A DNA stretch of 64,000 nucleotides from Ashinkailepas kermadecensis (taxonomy: Eukaryota; Arthropoda; Thecostraca; Neolepadidae): assembly GCA_034440615.1 (NCBI GenBank), contig JAOTOM010003825.1, forward strand, positions 62,001 to 126,000, written 5' to 3'. The notes under the pieces were generated by a model that was given only the letters and a program-made list of their open reading frames with translations, did not search any database and was not told where the DNA came from. Positions 45,460 to 57,055 of this stretch are shown in pieces. Each line of letters starts with the position of its first letter. The first letter of the stretch is position 1. Position numbers and translations under genes: made by a program.

Positions 45460-45815
45460 CAACCGCCGACCAAATGTGACCAAATGTGCCCAACCACTGA
45501 CCAAATGTGACCAAATGTGAACAACCACCGACCAAATGTGACCAAATGTGCCCAACCACCGACCGAATGTGACCAGGTGTGCCCAACCACCGACCGAATG
45601 TGACCAAATATGACCATGACCAACCACCGACCGAATGTGACCAAACATGGCCATGACCAACCACCAACCGAATGTGACCAAATATGACCATGACCAACCA
45701 CCGACCGAATGTGGCCAAATATGACCATGACCAACCACCGACCGAATGTGACCAAATGCGCCCAACCACCGACCGAATGTGACCAAATGCGCCCAACCAC
45801 CGACCGAATGTGACC
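45460..45815. repeat. About 28-38-bp minisatellite
   Basis: About 13 units built from CCAACCACCGACCGAATGTG plus ACCAAATGTG, some with an inserted ACCATG. All three minus frames are open through it (GHIRSVVGHIWSH), which is an artefact. Confidence 0.92.
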
Positions 45816-46065
45816 GTATGCCAGGCGGCTGGGCAGCACATGCATCGGCTGTGCCGTTCACATGCACTGGTGGCAGTGAGTGTGGGGATGGGTATAGTGA
45901 CTAAGTGGAGACCGCCGACGTCAGCCTGATTGGCGCGGCTCGACAGCTGCTCTCATCTGCTGGAAGACTCAGAGCAGGGGTATAACGCCGCAGGCAAGCT
46001 GTGCCTGAGGACCGTGCTCAATATCGGGCTGTGGCTGGCACACACTCACGTCAGCCAACAACGCG
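45816..46065 (+). other. Codon-biased open sequence before the 33-bp array
   Basis: The plus frame through 45930-46065 reads LEDSEQGYNAAGKLCLRTVL and NIGLWLAHTHVSQQR with good codon bias, then runs into the 33-bp array. It has no ATG of its own. It may be an exon or a chance frame. Confidence 0.25.
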
Positions 46066-48180
46066 GGGTTTGTCATACAGCTGAATCATCCTCATGTAGG
46101 GTCTGTCATACAGCTGAATCATCCACATGCGGGGTCTGTCATACAGCTGAATCATCCATACGCGGGGTCTGTCATGCAGCTGAATCATCCACATGTGGGG
46201 TCTGTCATACAGCTGAATCATCCACATGTGGGGTCTGTCATACAGCTGAAACATCCTCATGTGGGGTCTGTCATACAGCCGAATCATCCGCACGCGGGGT
46301 CTGTCATGCAGCTGAATCATCCACATGTTGGGTCTGTCATACAGATGAAACATCCTCATGTGGGGTCTGTCATGCAGCTGAATCATCCGCACGTGGGGTC
46401 TGTCATACAGCTGAATCATCCACACGCGGGGTCTGTCATACAGCTGAATCATCCACACCCGGGGTCTGTCATACAGCTGAATCATCCGCACGCGGGGTCC
46501 GTCATACAGCTGAATCATCCACACGTGGGGTATGTCATACAGCTGAATCATCCGCACGCGGGGTCTGTCATACAGCTGAATCATCCGCACGCGGGGTCTA
46601 TCATACAGCTGAATCATCCATACTCGGGGTCTGTCATGCAGCTGAATCATCCACATGTGGGGTCTGTCATACAGCTGAAACATCCTCATGTGGGGTCTGT
46701 CATGCAGCTGAATCATCCACATGTGGGGTCTGTCATACAGCTGAAACATCCTCATGTGGAGTCTGTCATACAGCTGAATCATCCACATGTGGGGTCTGTC
46801 ATACAGCTGAAACATTCTCATGTGGGGTCTGTCATACAGCTGAAACATCCTCATGTGGGGTCTGTCATACAGCTGAATCATCCACATGTGGGGTCTGTCA
46901 TACAGCTGAAACATCCTCATGTGGGGTCTGTCATACAGCTGAATCATCCACACGCGGGGTCTGTCATGCAGCTGAATCATCTACATGTGGGGTCTGTCAT
47001 ACAGCTGAAACATCCTTATGTGGGGTCTGTCATACAGCTGAATCATCCACACGCGGGGTCTGTCATACAGCTGAATCATCCACACGCGTGGTCTGTCATA
47101 CAGCTGAATCATCCACATTTGGGGTCTGTCATACAGCTGAAACATCCACATGTGGGGTCTGTCATACAGCTGAAACATCCTCATGTGGGGTCTGTCATGC
47201 AGCTGAAACATCCACATGTGGGGTCTGTCATACAGCTGAATCATCCATAATCGGGGTCTGTCATGCAGCTGAATCATCCACATGTGGGGTCTGTCATACA
47301 GCTGAAACATCCTCATGTGGGGTCTGTCATACAGCTGAATCATCCACATGTGGGGTCTGTCATACAGCTGAAACATCCACATGTGGGGTCTGTCATACAG
47401 CTGAAACATCCTCATGTGGGGTCTGTCATGCAGCTGAAACATCCACATGTGGGGTCTGTCATACAGCTGAATCATCCACACGCGGGGTCTGTCATGCAGC
47501 TGAATCATCCACATGTGGGGTCTGTCATACAGCTGAAACATCCTTATGTGGGGTCTGTCATACAGCTGAATCATCCACACGCGTGGTCTGTCATACAGCT
47601 GAATCATCCATACTCGGGGTCTGTCATACAGCTGAATCATCCATACTCGGGGTCTGTCATACAGCTGAATCATCCACACGCGGGGTCTGTCATACAGTTG
47701 AATTATCCATGCTCCGGGTATGTCATACAGCTGAATCATCCGCACGCGGGGTCTGTCATACAGCTGAATCATCCGCACGCGGAGTCTGTCATACAGCTGA
47801 ATCATCCACACGCGGGGTCTGTCATACAGCTGAATCGTCCGCACGCGGGGTCTGCCATACAGCTGAATCATCCTTATGTGGGGTCTGTCACACAGCTGAA
47901 TCATCCTCATGTGGGGTCTGTCATACAGCTGAATCATCCACATTTGGTGTCTGTCATACAGCTGAATCATCCACACGCGGGGTTTGTCATACATCTGAAT
48001 AATCCGCACGCGCGGTTTGCCATACAGCTGAATCATCCTCATGTGGGGTCTGTCATACAGCTGAATCATTCATACGCGGGTCTGTAATACAGCTGAATCG
48101 TTCACACGCGGGGTCTGTCATACAGTTGAATCATCCACATGTGGGTCTGTCATGCAGCTGAATCATCCACACACGACCTC
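46066..48180. repeat. 33-bp minisatellite, about 64 copies
   Basis: Unit GTCTGTCATACAGCTGAATC plus ATCCACATGTGGG. Variants at a few sites (CATGTG/CACGCG/TACTCG, AATCA/AAACA) occur in repeated combinations. The unit is a multiple of three and stop-free in two plus frames and one minus frame, giving frames of up to 690 codons (CHTAESSTRGV repeats). No unique coding flank follows at the right end, so I do not call a gene. Confidence 0.97.
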
Positions 48181-48274
48181 CTGAACCAGTCTCATTTCTC
48201 ATGGCTCTTATGACATTGCGTTTCAGCACGACCGAAGCAACTTCTAACGGCCCCTGCCTTGTCGCGGTTTGATC

Positions 48275-48490
48275 TGGCATTAGCACCGATACCGATTTGC
48301 ATTGACACCGATATCGATTGACATTGGGACCGATGCCGATTGGAATGGGCACTGGTATCGATTGGCATTGGCACCGACATCGATTGACATTGGCACCGAT
48401 ACGGACTTGCACTGGCACCGATACCAACTGGCATTGGGACCGATGCCAATTGGCGGTGGCACCGATACCGATTGGCACTGGCACCGATAC
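48275..48490. repeat. 18/24-bp minisatellite
   Basis: Diverged copies of ATTGGCACCGATACCGATTG. A short GGCGGCCGTA repeat follows at 48518-48553. Confidence 0.85.
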
Positions 48491-48654
48491 AGCGGGCTCA
48501 CGAGTGACGCTCGTGGACGCGGCAGGCGCAGGCGGCCGTAGGCGGCCGTAGGCGGACGAGTGGGGTCGGTCGGCGCGACGATTTATGAGGGCGGAGCCGG
48601 TGCGTTTGCTTCCGGCGGGTTACTGATGACGTGACCTGTCGCCCACTGACAGCT

Positions 48655-48950
48655 CGAGTTGAGCCGGTGACTCACGGCCGTCCGCCGACAGTCGCCTATG
48701 ACTCACGGCCGTCCGCCGACAGCCGCCTATGACTCACGGCCGTCCGCCGACAGCCGGCTGTGACTCACGGCCGTCCTCCGACAGCCGCCTACAGTCGCCT
48801 ATGACTCACGGCCGTCCGCCGACAGTCGCCTATGACTCACGGCCGTCCGCCGACAGCCGGCTGTGACTCACGGCCGTCCTCCGACAGCCGCCTACAGTCG
48901 CCTATGACTCACGGTCGTCCGCCGAGAGCCGTTTATGACTCACGCTCAAT
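48655..48950. repeat. 31-bp minisatellite with longer-period order
   Basis: About nine units of TGACTCACGGCCGTCCGCCG plus ACAGCCGCCTA. A 116-bp block (48737-48860 region) containing GTCCTCCGACAGCCGCCTAC is repeated, so duplications of several units occurred. Confidence 0.9.
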
Positions 48951-49319
48951 GTAAATTAAAGTTGGGAAATATAAGGACGGAAAGCCCGTGCCAGCTGTCC
49001 CTCAGAATGATTCACCTGACAGGGTAAGTTGGTATTTCTCTTCATATATTTAATCGTGTACGGGCAATTCCATTCATAGATGAAGTGATGCATAATCACA
49101 TACATAGCATGCCCATAGCATAACACTGCGACACGGCGTTCCCTACAACAGTCCACTGTGCAAAGATTAAATTACATAGCCGACTAAAAATTGAACAAGA
49201 ACCTTTGGATCCTTCACGACGCATTCATCTCCTTGGCTCTATCGCGTCGTCAATGTCTCACGTCGAATGGTCGTGGGGACTCGCTATTCCCGCCGGTTGT
49301 GGGATCCGAACACCCATGC
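48951..49319. other. Unassigned stretch, possible tRNA-like tail
   Basis: At 49275-49315 CGCCGGTTGTGGGATCCGAA then CACCCATGC resembles the T-arm of a tRNA-derived SINE, just before the TA repeat. An A box is not convincing. Confidence 0.25.
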
Positions 49320-49470
<151 letters not shown>

Positions 49471-49657
49471 ATACATGGTAATAAGATAAAACTCCAAAAT
49501 TATGCCCAACGTTGGAGCACGGAGACACAGCATGCTGCTCATTGTATACTTCCAGGTCATTCGTATATATGTTCACAAATTATTCTACACATGATGATAG
49601 TGGAACTAAAAAGAAACAATCATTCGAGCGTTTCAGCTGTCTTGCCTCCTTCATTGC

Positions 49658-49687
49658 CTAAAGAAGGCAATAAAGCCGAGACGTTTT
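49658..49687 (+). ncRNA. Degenerate hammerhead-like motif
   Basis: CTAAAGA, a short GGC-AATAAA-GCC stem-loop, then GAGACGTTTT. The hammerhead core is CUGANGA, stem II, GAAAC. Here the layout matches but two core positions are changed, so self-cleavage is not expected. Penelope-like retroelements are a known source of such motifs. No coding part of such an element was found nearby. Confidence 0.3.
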
Positions 49688-49744
49688 AAGGATTTTTCGT
49701 TTTAGTTTCTTCATCATCATGTCAAAATGCGATTACATATAAGT

Positions 49745-49900
49745 TACATTCTTTCCGCTCTTTCTATTATGGCAACAATCGGCACCAGGTGACTAGTCAG
49801 CTTCAGCAACAAAGCTGGATCACCCTGACACGTGGAGAAGCTGGCCACCAGACCGATCGATACAACAATGCATACATAGATGAAATCGGAGCAGACGGCT
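49745..49900 (-). CDS. Possible exon with a membrane segment
   Basis: On the minus strand AVCSDFIYVCIVVSIGLVAS then FSTCQGDPALLLKLTSHLV and PIVAIIERAER is codon-biased and includes a plausible membrane helix. It ends at AAT followed by GTAACT or at a TAA. The plus strand of the same segment is also open, so this is weak. Confidence 0.2.
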
Positions 49901-50026
49901 GCTGGCCCAGACTTCAGCATAATCCGACCAATCAGACCGGCCCACCCGCGGCGGCGTGGACGCCGGCCGCTCCCAGCCGGAGACCGTGTCTGTGACGCGT
50001 GGCTTCTGAACGCGTGGCAACGACAT

Positions 50027-50104
50027 CGGGTCACCATCGGGTCACCTTCGGGTCACCATCGGGTCACCATCGGGTCACCATCGGGTCACCATCGGGTCAC
50101 CCTG
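50027..50104. repeat. 11-bp repeat, ATCGGGTCACC
   Basis: Seven nearly perfect copies. Confidence 0.95.
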
Positions 50105-50141
50105 GACCGCGATGGCAGTGAACAGCGGAGAGTGTGATCAC

Positions 50142-50512
50142 ACCTGCGCCGCACCTGACCCGCACCTGACCCGCACCTGACCCACACCTGACCCGCACCT
50201 GACCCGTACCTGACCCGCATCTGACCCGCACCTGACCCGCACCTGACCCGCACCTGACCCGCACCTGACCCGCACCTGACCCGCATTTGACCCGCACCTG
50301 ACCCGTACCTGACCCGTACCTGACCCGCACCTGACCCGTACCTGACCCGCACCTGACCCGCACCTGACCCGCACCTGACCCGCACCTGACCCGTATTTGA
50401 CCCGCACCTGACCCGCACCTGACCCGCACCTGACCCGCACCTGACCCGCACCTGACCCGCACCTGACCCGCATTTGACCCGCACCTGACCCGCACCTGAC
50501 CCGCACCTGGTA
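50142..50512. repeat. 11-bp repeat, ACCTGACCCGC
   Basis: About 33 copies with CGT, CAT and ATTTG variants. Same 11-bp period as the neighbouring array 40 bp away. On the minus strand all three frames are open (QVRVRCGSGAG), an artefact. Confidence 0.97.
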
Positions 50513-51060
50513 ACCGACTGTCAGCCGTGATCGCAGGGCGGTGAGCGTCTATCGGCGCCTGTTGCTGTGGCACGTCCCTGAGGTGAACGTGGGGGGAGCA
50601 CGGGGGCGGAGGGCACCCAGAAGGTCACCTAATGACCGGGTGACGTCATCTGCTGATCAATGTTGTGGCGCCTCTGTCAAATTACGGTCACATTATAAAC
50701 GGCACAATCTCTTCGCACCGAATTGGCTCAATGACACTCCACTTCGGCAGAATCCAAGGAGCTTGGGATTGCATTTGGTCGTGCTGGCTATCGGGGAGCG
50801 ATGCACTTGACAAGCTCCTGCGACACGTGCCTGGACGTTCCCAGGACCATAAATAAGTCCGTCAAGTCGATTCACCACGGGACGATAAGTAGATAGGCTC
50901 GGAGGCAGCAAAGCTTCGAGCCGGTAGCACCTGAGATCGCAAGTTTCAATGCCCCTCCCCCCGTCGGCAGTATTTAAGTCAGCTGCTATGGCCTGAGCTT
51001 CAACAGCAGCAAGTACCGCGATCGTTTATCACGCTCAAGCTACTTATCGGTAATCAGTGG
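50513..51060. other. Unassigned stretch
   Basis: No supported feature. Confidence 0.4.
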
Positions 51061-51074
51061 TTACATTATCGGTA

Positions 51075-51185
51075 ATAGTGGTGGTTCGGACTCCGTTCTG
51101 ATACCGTAGTGGTGGTTCGGTCTCAGTCCCGGTGCCCTAGTGGAAGTTCGGATTCGGTCCCGGTGCCTTAGTGGTGTCTCAAGCT
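51075..51185. repeat. About 37-bp tandem repeat, 3 copies
   Basis: Three diverged copies of GTGGTGGTTCGGTCTCAGTC plus CCGGTGCCCTA. Confidence 0.75.
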
Positions 51186-51535
51186 CATACTGGTGGAATG
51201 TATTTGTATTTTTGGTCTGAGGACCTGATTGTATTTTCTATTATGTTACATTCTATGTGAAATGTTCAGGACCCGGACAAAATACTGGCTGATACTCAAA
51301 TCTACAGCAGCCGAAGTCAGTCTGGCACCGGGCACGCGAATGCAAGTGTAGTCAACTGGATTATCTTTGCATGAAAGACAATTCTATCGAGTCATTCTAG
51401 CGCCGTGCCCTTCCACAAAGGGCAAGTGTGGTGCGAGTATTCAATGCTTCCATGAATATCCTCGTCTTGAAACCTCTGCGCACGACAGCGACAACAAACA
51501 AGCGCCGATCAATGACTGGCGAATTGGCAAAGCGT
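51186..51535. other. Unassigned stretch
   Basis: An 80-codon plus frame at 51367-51609 shows some codon bias but runs into the next repeat. Not called. Confidence 0.35.
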
Positions 51536-51650
51536 GCCTGAAGCACCTGCTCACATTGCCCGTGACCGTGCCTGAAGCACCTGCTCACGGTGCCCGCGAC
51601 CACGTCTGAACCACCTGCTCACAGTACCCGCGACCGTGCCTGAAGCGCGT
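51536..51650. repeat. 33-bp tandem repeat, 3 copies
   Basis: CGTGCCTGAAGCACCTGCTC plus ACAGTGCCCGCGAC, third copy slightly changed. Confidence 0.85.
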
Positions 51651-52369
51651 TTAGCATTCCTTTATTGCGCATCGTTGTGACAGATCGACCTCAGATTGAA
51701 TGAAAGTCATGCCTTCGAAGATAGTAGTTCGAATTCCACTTCTCATGGTCAAACGCGGACCATTCACAACAGAACACAAACCGGCGAATTCACACTCAGT
51801 CGTGGAGTTGTCGCCCATGTCGTGCTCAACATTGATGTGTGCATGATTGTATATATTCTGCGAGTGTGTTTTATTCATGGAAGAGAGCATGCCTCATTTG
51901 AATTATCTTGTGATTGTGCCCGCACCACGACGGCTGTTAGTTGAATCATTCGGTACCTTTGACTGACCACGTTGTCTTTGCTGTGGTGTTTGGTCATGTC
52001 ATCAAATACTATCACACATGTGAGCCTACACGACAATTTATGTGGGCTAAGCACAATGTCGTAGATGATATACATGTTCATTGCTCTCAGTGTACCATAC
52101 AGTAACCATACAATAAACAGGCAGAGAGGAGGGACAACAAGAATGTGCGGCCTTGCTGAATCTCCATGCAAGCACTTCATGCACCTTGATGTATGACCGG
52201 TTGCTTTAACCGGGCAGTTGCTGGGGTATTTGCACTCCCACGAATCATTGGGGGCCTTTTTCCCCCCCTCTTTGTAACTTCACACCCAATGAACCGACTA
52301 CGCCGATTCGATCGGCATTCGATAGCCCCATAACTTTAATCGAGATAAAATAATGTGTGCTTATCTGGA
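51651..52369. other. AT-rich unassigned stretch
   Basis: No supported feature. Confidence 0.45.
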
Positions 52370-52950
52370 GGTCAATGATTAGGTCACAGGTCATTTCAAG
52401 TAAAACGGTTTGACTGTTTTAGATAAATAATTTTTTATAGCGCAAATCCGGGCATTCGGGTGATATAAAATATCAGCTGTGATTGAATACATGCAGTGTG
52501 TATTTAATTTACATTGCCCATGTAAACACCTTCTGGACTCTGGTCAAGTAACGTCACTTGAGGAGAGGTGAAATTGTCGTCTAGATTAAGCGTACAATGC
52601 ATTTACTTTTCTGGCAAACATTTTCGCAGGGATTAAAAAAATGACAGACATATTCGAATATGCTACGGAATTATCCAGATAAGTATAATATGGCATGACG
52701 CCAATGAGGTCACAGGTCATGTCAAGTGGAAATATTTGACGGATTTGAAGAATGCACATTTTTGTTGTCAACAAGGACATTGGAGTGAGGTGTTGGTCGA
52801 TGCATACATTAGACGGCAATAATTATATAACCTGAACTTGTTAACCCTGGGTCAAGTGAGGTCATCTGGGGAGAACATTCCAAATTGCCGTTTTGGTCCA
52901 GTGTGCAATGCGTTACATATTAATCGGCAACATGATATACGATATCATAT
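52370..52950. repeat. Diverged 330-bp tandem duplication with AGGTCACAGGTCA
   Basis: AGGTCACAGGTCATTTCAAGT at 52381 and AGGTCACAGGTCATGTCAAGT at 52708 head two diverged copies. Both later contain GGTCAAGT(A/G), a CTTGAGGAG/ATCTGGGGAG segment and GTACAATGC/GTGCAATGC. Words are shared with the repeats at 33300 and 36480. Confidence 0.6.
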
Positions 52951-53164
52951 CATACAACTTTCTTTGACCTGAAAACACAATGGTGCTACTTCATAACTAC
53001 GACATGCATGCCGGTTTCGTGACTAGGTTCGAACTCATCCAAACCAAACTACACCCATCGTGCGCAAAGCATGCCACTCCGGCTACGAATGCAAAGAGGC
53101 CCACGGAGTGCGGCTGGCACGACACAATGCCTTATTTATACCTTCAGCTGGGCCATGGAATCGC
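52951..53164. other. Unassigned stretch
   Basis: No supported feature. Confidence 0.4.
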
Positions 53165-53475
53165 CTAAGAACGTCGGAGCGTTTCATCTGCGGCGCCGCG
53201 GATATGAGCCCGGTCTGCCGCCGGCGCCGGGCCGCCCGCGGCCACCCCGCGGTGCCGGCGGTGTATCTGCACCCCGGGCGACGGCGCTCGCCTCTGATTG
53301 GTCGTCGGCCGCCGCGGGGCGCAGCCGCCACACCGCCGCGGGGCGTCGCGGACCGGCCAGAATCGCGACGAGTTACGAGATGATATTCGGCCGTATGAGA
53401 GCGGCGCTGGGGCGTTCGGGCTCAGCTTTGACCGCACGGCGACCGACGAGCAGCCCAGAATAGACAACGGCCTCG
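53165..53475. promoter_or_regulatory. CpG-rich island, possible promoter
   Basis: A sharply bounded GC- and CpG-rich island with GCGCCG and CCGCGG words and an inverted CCAAT box (TGATTGG at about 53295). Open frames exist in several phases on both strands, as expected from composition alone. No gene body was identified next to it. Confidence 0.3.
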
Positions 53476-54470
53476 CTTAGGCCGGCGAAAAGCGCCGCTT
53501 ATTGCCGAAATGCACACGCTTCGCGTCTCTACTGTCCCATGCACTCAGCCTGAACCGTTAGGTTTGTCCGTTAGGTTCGGAAAGCATATGGTTCCTCTCA
53601 AGGAATATGTTGTAGGTTGTGCGATGTGCATCAAGGCATATGCATGAAAGCATGTTGCATCAGCTCATGCAAGCGTGATTGGCCTTCAGCCTGCTCCAGG
53701 GCGCTGTACGGGAGGCAACGCTTCGGTGAAAGCCGGGCCATGTTGGGATTGTGGGCATCATCCTGAAGTTCAGCAGAGGCTTGGCATGGCACTGACTTTT
53801 ATCTAGCATAGATAATTGGACCAGTGGTTGACGGATTAGGTGAAGGGTGCAGTACGGGTCGGCAGGCTGCGACAGAGGGGAGTGACATGAAGCTAACTAC
53901 CCAGGGAGAACATGTGAGGAAGCTACCTACCCAATTGTGTTCAAATTAGCGATTTTAGGGGTATGAGGTAAAGATGTTGCAGCGGGGTGTGCTGTTATTA
54001 TTTGTGTATTTGCCCGAACTGGCGGATCTAGCCCACCTGTTTTTTTCTGTTTTTTTTTTTGTGTGTGTGTGTGTGGGGGGGGAGCAGCTTTCGGCGCCAG
54101 CCCGCCCCCCCCCCCCCAGTGGTATGCATATAATTTGCGTCTGGAGTGGGGGCGAATGTTATTTACCCCAACTTTAGAGAGGATAATTACAAGGCCCACT
54201 TTCCAGAATGACCAAGCAAGGCTTTGTTGACAGTCATGCAAGTATTGTTACATTACTAGGTATACTGATCAAGACGTTTTGATACAATGACCGGTATGGA
54301 GAGAAGCAATGGCCAAACCACGTCCGATTGATGCCGTGCATACCCTGACTAGTTTGTTCACACTGAATAACAGGTGTCTCATTTTTCGAGAAACAAAACC
54401 AATTCGGTTGCAGCTTTTTCAGTCACTAGCCGTTTGCTGGCGCCTCTCGGTGTCTCCCCGCCCATTTGCA
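53476..54470. other. Unassigned stretch with an element-like end
   Basis: At 54017 CTGGCGGATCTAGCCCACC resembles a CAGTGGCGGATC terminus. It is followed by a T run, a GT run, a G run and a C run to 54118. No right end was identified. Confidence 0.35.
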
Positions 54471-54509
54471 GCCTTGGTCTCAGCCGGCCGTGGCGGCTGA
54501 GACCAAGGC
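54471..54509. repeat. Perfect 16-bp hairpin
   Basis: GCCTTGGTCTCAGCCG, a 7-base loop, then CGGCTGAGACCAAGGC. Confidence 0.85.
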
Positions 54510-54949
54510 TGAGCCCCGCTGAATAATGGTCAACTGTGGAGAAGCCTGCCGCCGTATCACGTGCTACCATTGTTTCGGACCATTCTTAGAATTGCAGCGG
54601 CGGACTGTGTGCCGGCGAATATTCGCACTCGCAGCGGCCTGCGGCGTGGCCGATTGCCGGCAGGCTCTTTGCCGTGGAGAAAATCTGAAGATATCGTCGC
54701 CGTCGGAACGATGGAGACTACGCACGTGCCCAGCACTTTCCGCTGTCCTCCAGCGTCAGACCAAATCGTGAAAAACGGCAAATAAAGCCTGCCTTCTCTT
54801 CGCTCGCGGCCAGGGGTGGACCGCGGCGTGTGTACCGAAAACGGGTCGGCGAGCGAGCATGCCGTGAAGGCTGTGGCGGTGCTTACTTCGTGGCGATACG
54901 GTCCAGTGGCTCGTGGGCAGTGGCGCGTCAATTCTGTCCATCCGGGACA

Positions 54950-55213
54950 CGGAAGCCAATCAAATCCCACCACCAAAAACCTCGATTTGTGTGCCAAGCC
55001 AATGGGAGGTGGCTGATTTGGGCCTGCCCAGCTCTCCGACCACTGTCGGGCCGGCGGTCGGCCGACACGGCCCGCTTTCGCCCCGCGTCATCAGCCGTCG
55101 CCGGCACGTGCGCGACGTCCGGCACGGCCGAGCCGACCGCCCGTATGTGACACGGCCGTCTTTCACACGACTGTCGGAAACGTCATGTTGAGTTGGTTCT
55201 GTGTGGGCGCACA
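54950..55213 (+). promoter_or_regulatory. CpG-rich candidate promoter with CCAAT boxes
   Basis: CCAAT boxes at 54956-54960 and 54999-55003, a CpG-rich stretch at 55030-55160 and an E-box CACGTG at 55105-55110 precede an ATG at 55214 in good context (GCACAATGG). No TATA box is evident. Confidence 0.3.
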
Positions 55214-55344
55214 ATGGAGCGCGTGCCGCACACTGTCCGTGTCGTATTCAACATGTTCACGCCTCCGGTTACCCCAGTGGGATGGAGCAATTTCGCTGTG
55301 TACCGTTTCTTCCTGGGATTGCTGGTATGTTTCGACCGCAAAAA
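55214..55344 (+). CDS. Candidate first exon, weak HTTM/carboxylase-like resemblance
   Basis: From ATG the codon-biased frame reads MERVPHTVRVVFNMFTPPV, then TPVGWSNFAVYRFFLGLL. A donor GTATGT follows at 55325 (phase 0) and a second donor GTAAGC at 55345, where the frame would otherwise end in TAA. The pattern P-V-x-P, A-V-x-R, G-L-L, D recalls the opening of the HTTM domain of vitamin-K-dependent gamma-carboxylase as I remember it, but this is by eye and weak. A T-rich segment with a strong acceptor (TTTCTTTTCTTTTAG, 55590) follows. None of its frames joins convincingly. The rest of the gene is not identified. Confidence 0.3.
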
Positions 55345-56602
55345 GTAAGCAATGTTTTCCTGATAGCAAATCATATAAGCGAGATGAACCCGCGTGTATT
55401 TTTTTCTGGATAGGTTTCATTTACCTTTTGCTGTTTCTGTTTTGTTTAAATTTCACTTCTGGATTAGAGCTGATCTGAGCTGGCCCCCAACTGCCGACTT
55501 GTTGACGTTGTTTTTTTGTCGGTGCCAAAAGGCAAACGAACCAATGAAGGCTTCATGGTTGTTCTTTTCATTTTATTTCTTTTCTTTTAGTGGATGCTAT
55601 GACAATGGTACAAGCTGTCTATTTATTATCAACAGTTCCTATGATCTTTATAGCTGTCTTATTTTTGTTTCTTGTCTTTGTTGCATCCATGTCACTGAGG
55701 CGATTGTGGCTGTTTGATGTTGCCACGAATTTAGGAGGGTAACGGCTGGCGCATGTTAGGGTTTTTGCCTACAAGTAAGCCATGCCATGCAACACCCATG
55801 CTCGTAATGTTGGACTTAAAGCATTTACAAAGCAATAAGAAAGTGTGCACACCATGCGAACATGGTAGCCAGTCTGAAAAAGTGTGGGTATACAGCCAAG
55901 AAGGTACGCCTGAATTGCTGCATGCTGCACACTAAAATGCACTGACCAAGCATAGGATACCAATGTTTGATCAAATTCAAACGAAACTTTGGAAGGACTT
56001 TCTGCACTAATGTCACATGTATGTAAAAGTGATACCTCGAATTCGTTGGTCCTACCATAACTAATGCACTGCATTATTTGCACCTACTAGACATTAAGCA
56101 CTCCATGAATTTGCAAATCCATTATTATACATTGCAACTCCAAGACTGCGAAGTGAAAATCCAACACGGAGTTGCATGCATAAGATTGGAAGAAACGTAT
56201 TGTACACGTACACTACACCAAGCAACTCGTAAAGATGCTCAAAAAGAGCCAACCAAAAAGCCAAACAATTCGACTTTTCTGCTTTTGACTCGCCATACGC
56301 GCGTGAACAACTTTTCGTATTTCTGTTGGCAAACGTTATCCGGCTTCTGATGACGTCACCAATGTGACCCACACGCGCGTTCGACGAGTCCCAGAAGTGC
56401 CCGTGCCATCAGGCCGTAACGCAGGGGCGCGCGAGTACACTGGTACGCCCTCTGGGTTCCAGTCGAGAGCGCGTACCAGTGTATCGTGCGCTACAGTGTG
56501 TCGCACGACGAGCAGCACGAACGGAGCGACTGGCTTTGGGGTACGCGGACGAGCCTGTTGTGTACATAAATAGAGGAGAGCAGTGTCGTGTAACGCAACA
56601 GG
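55345..56602. other. Unassigned stretch up to the hAT element
   Basis: AT-rich to about 56340, then GC-richer. Near 56435-56490 ACACTGGTACGC and GCGTACCAGTGT form an inverted repeat with a loop of about 20 bases. ACATAAATAG at 56564 is TATA-like. No gene supported. Confidence 0.4.
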
Positions 56603-57055
56603 CTCCTGGCTAGGGATGTCGATCCCGGGATCGGGATCCCGGGATACCGGGATTGTATCAGTCCCGAATCTCGGGATTGGGATGGCCGGGATCCCGAAAT
56701 CCCGACTGACAAAAATAACAAATTGTACAGCTAAATGCTGTTATAATTCAGAGGTGAAATAACAACGCTGTCTCAGAAGTGGTGTTTTCACTAGGTTGAC
56801 CAAATATTAGTCTGGATATAATCAATTTCCAGCCTGAGTTCTTGCGGCAGAAGAAGTCCGGCTGGTTTCGTTATTCATCCATTAGTTTGTTTTTCGGTCA
56901 CAGAAGTCGCGCGACGTTTGACCGCATCAGAACGCCAGTTCCATGTCACACGATTCCGTCTGGGAGACCCCAGTCTCAGGTTCCGAGATTGAACACGACG
57001 TCGACTGCTTACTCCGCGTGGGGGCGGGGGGGATGTCTGCGCATAGCACTGACAC

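Noticed and set aside
55591..55740. A T-rich segment after a strong acceptor that translates to a membrane-like helix (VPMIFIAVLFLFLVFVAS).
   Set aside because: T-rich DNA gives hydrophobic residues by chance, and its open frame does not match the phase of either donor of the exon at 55214.
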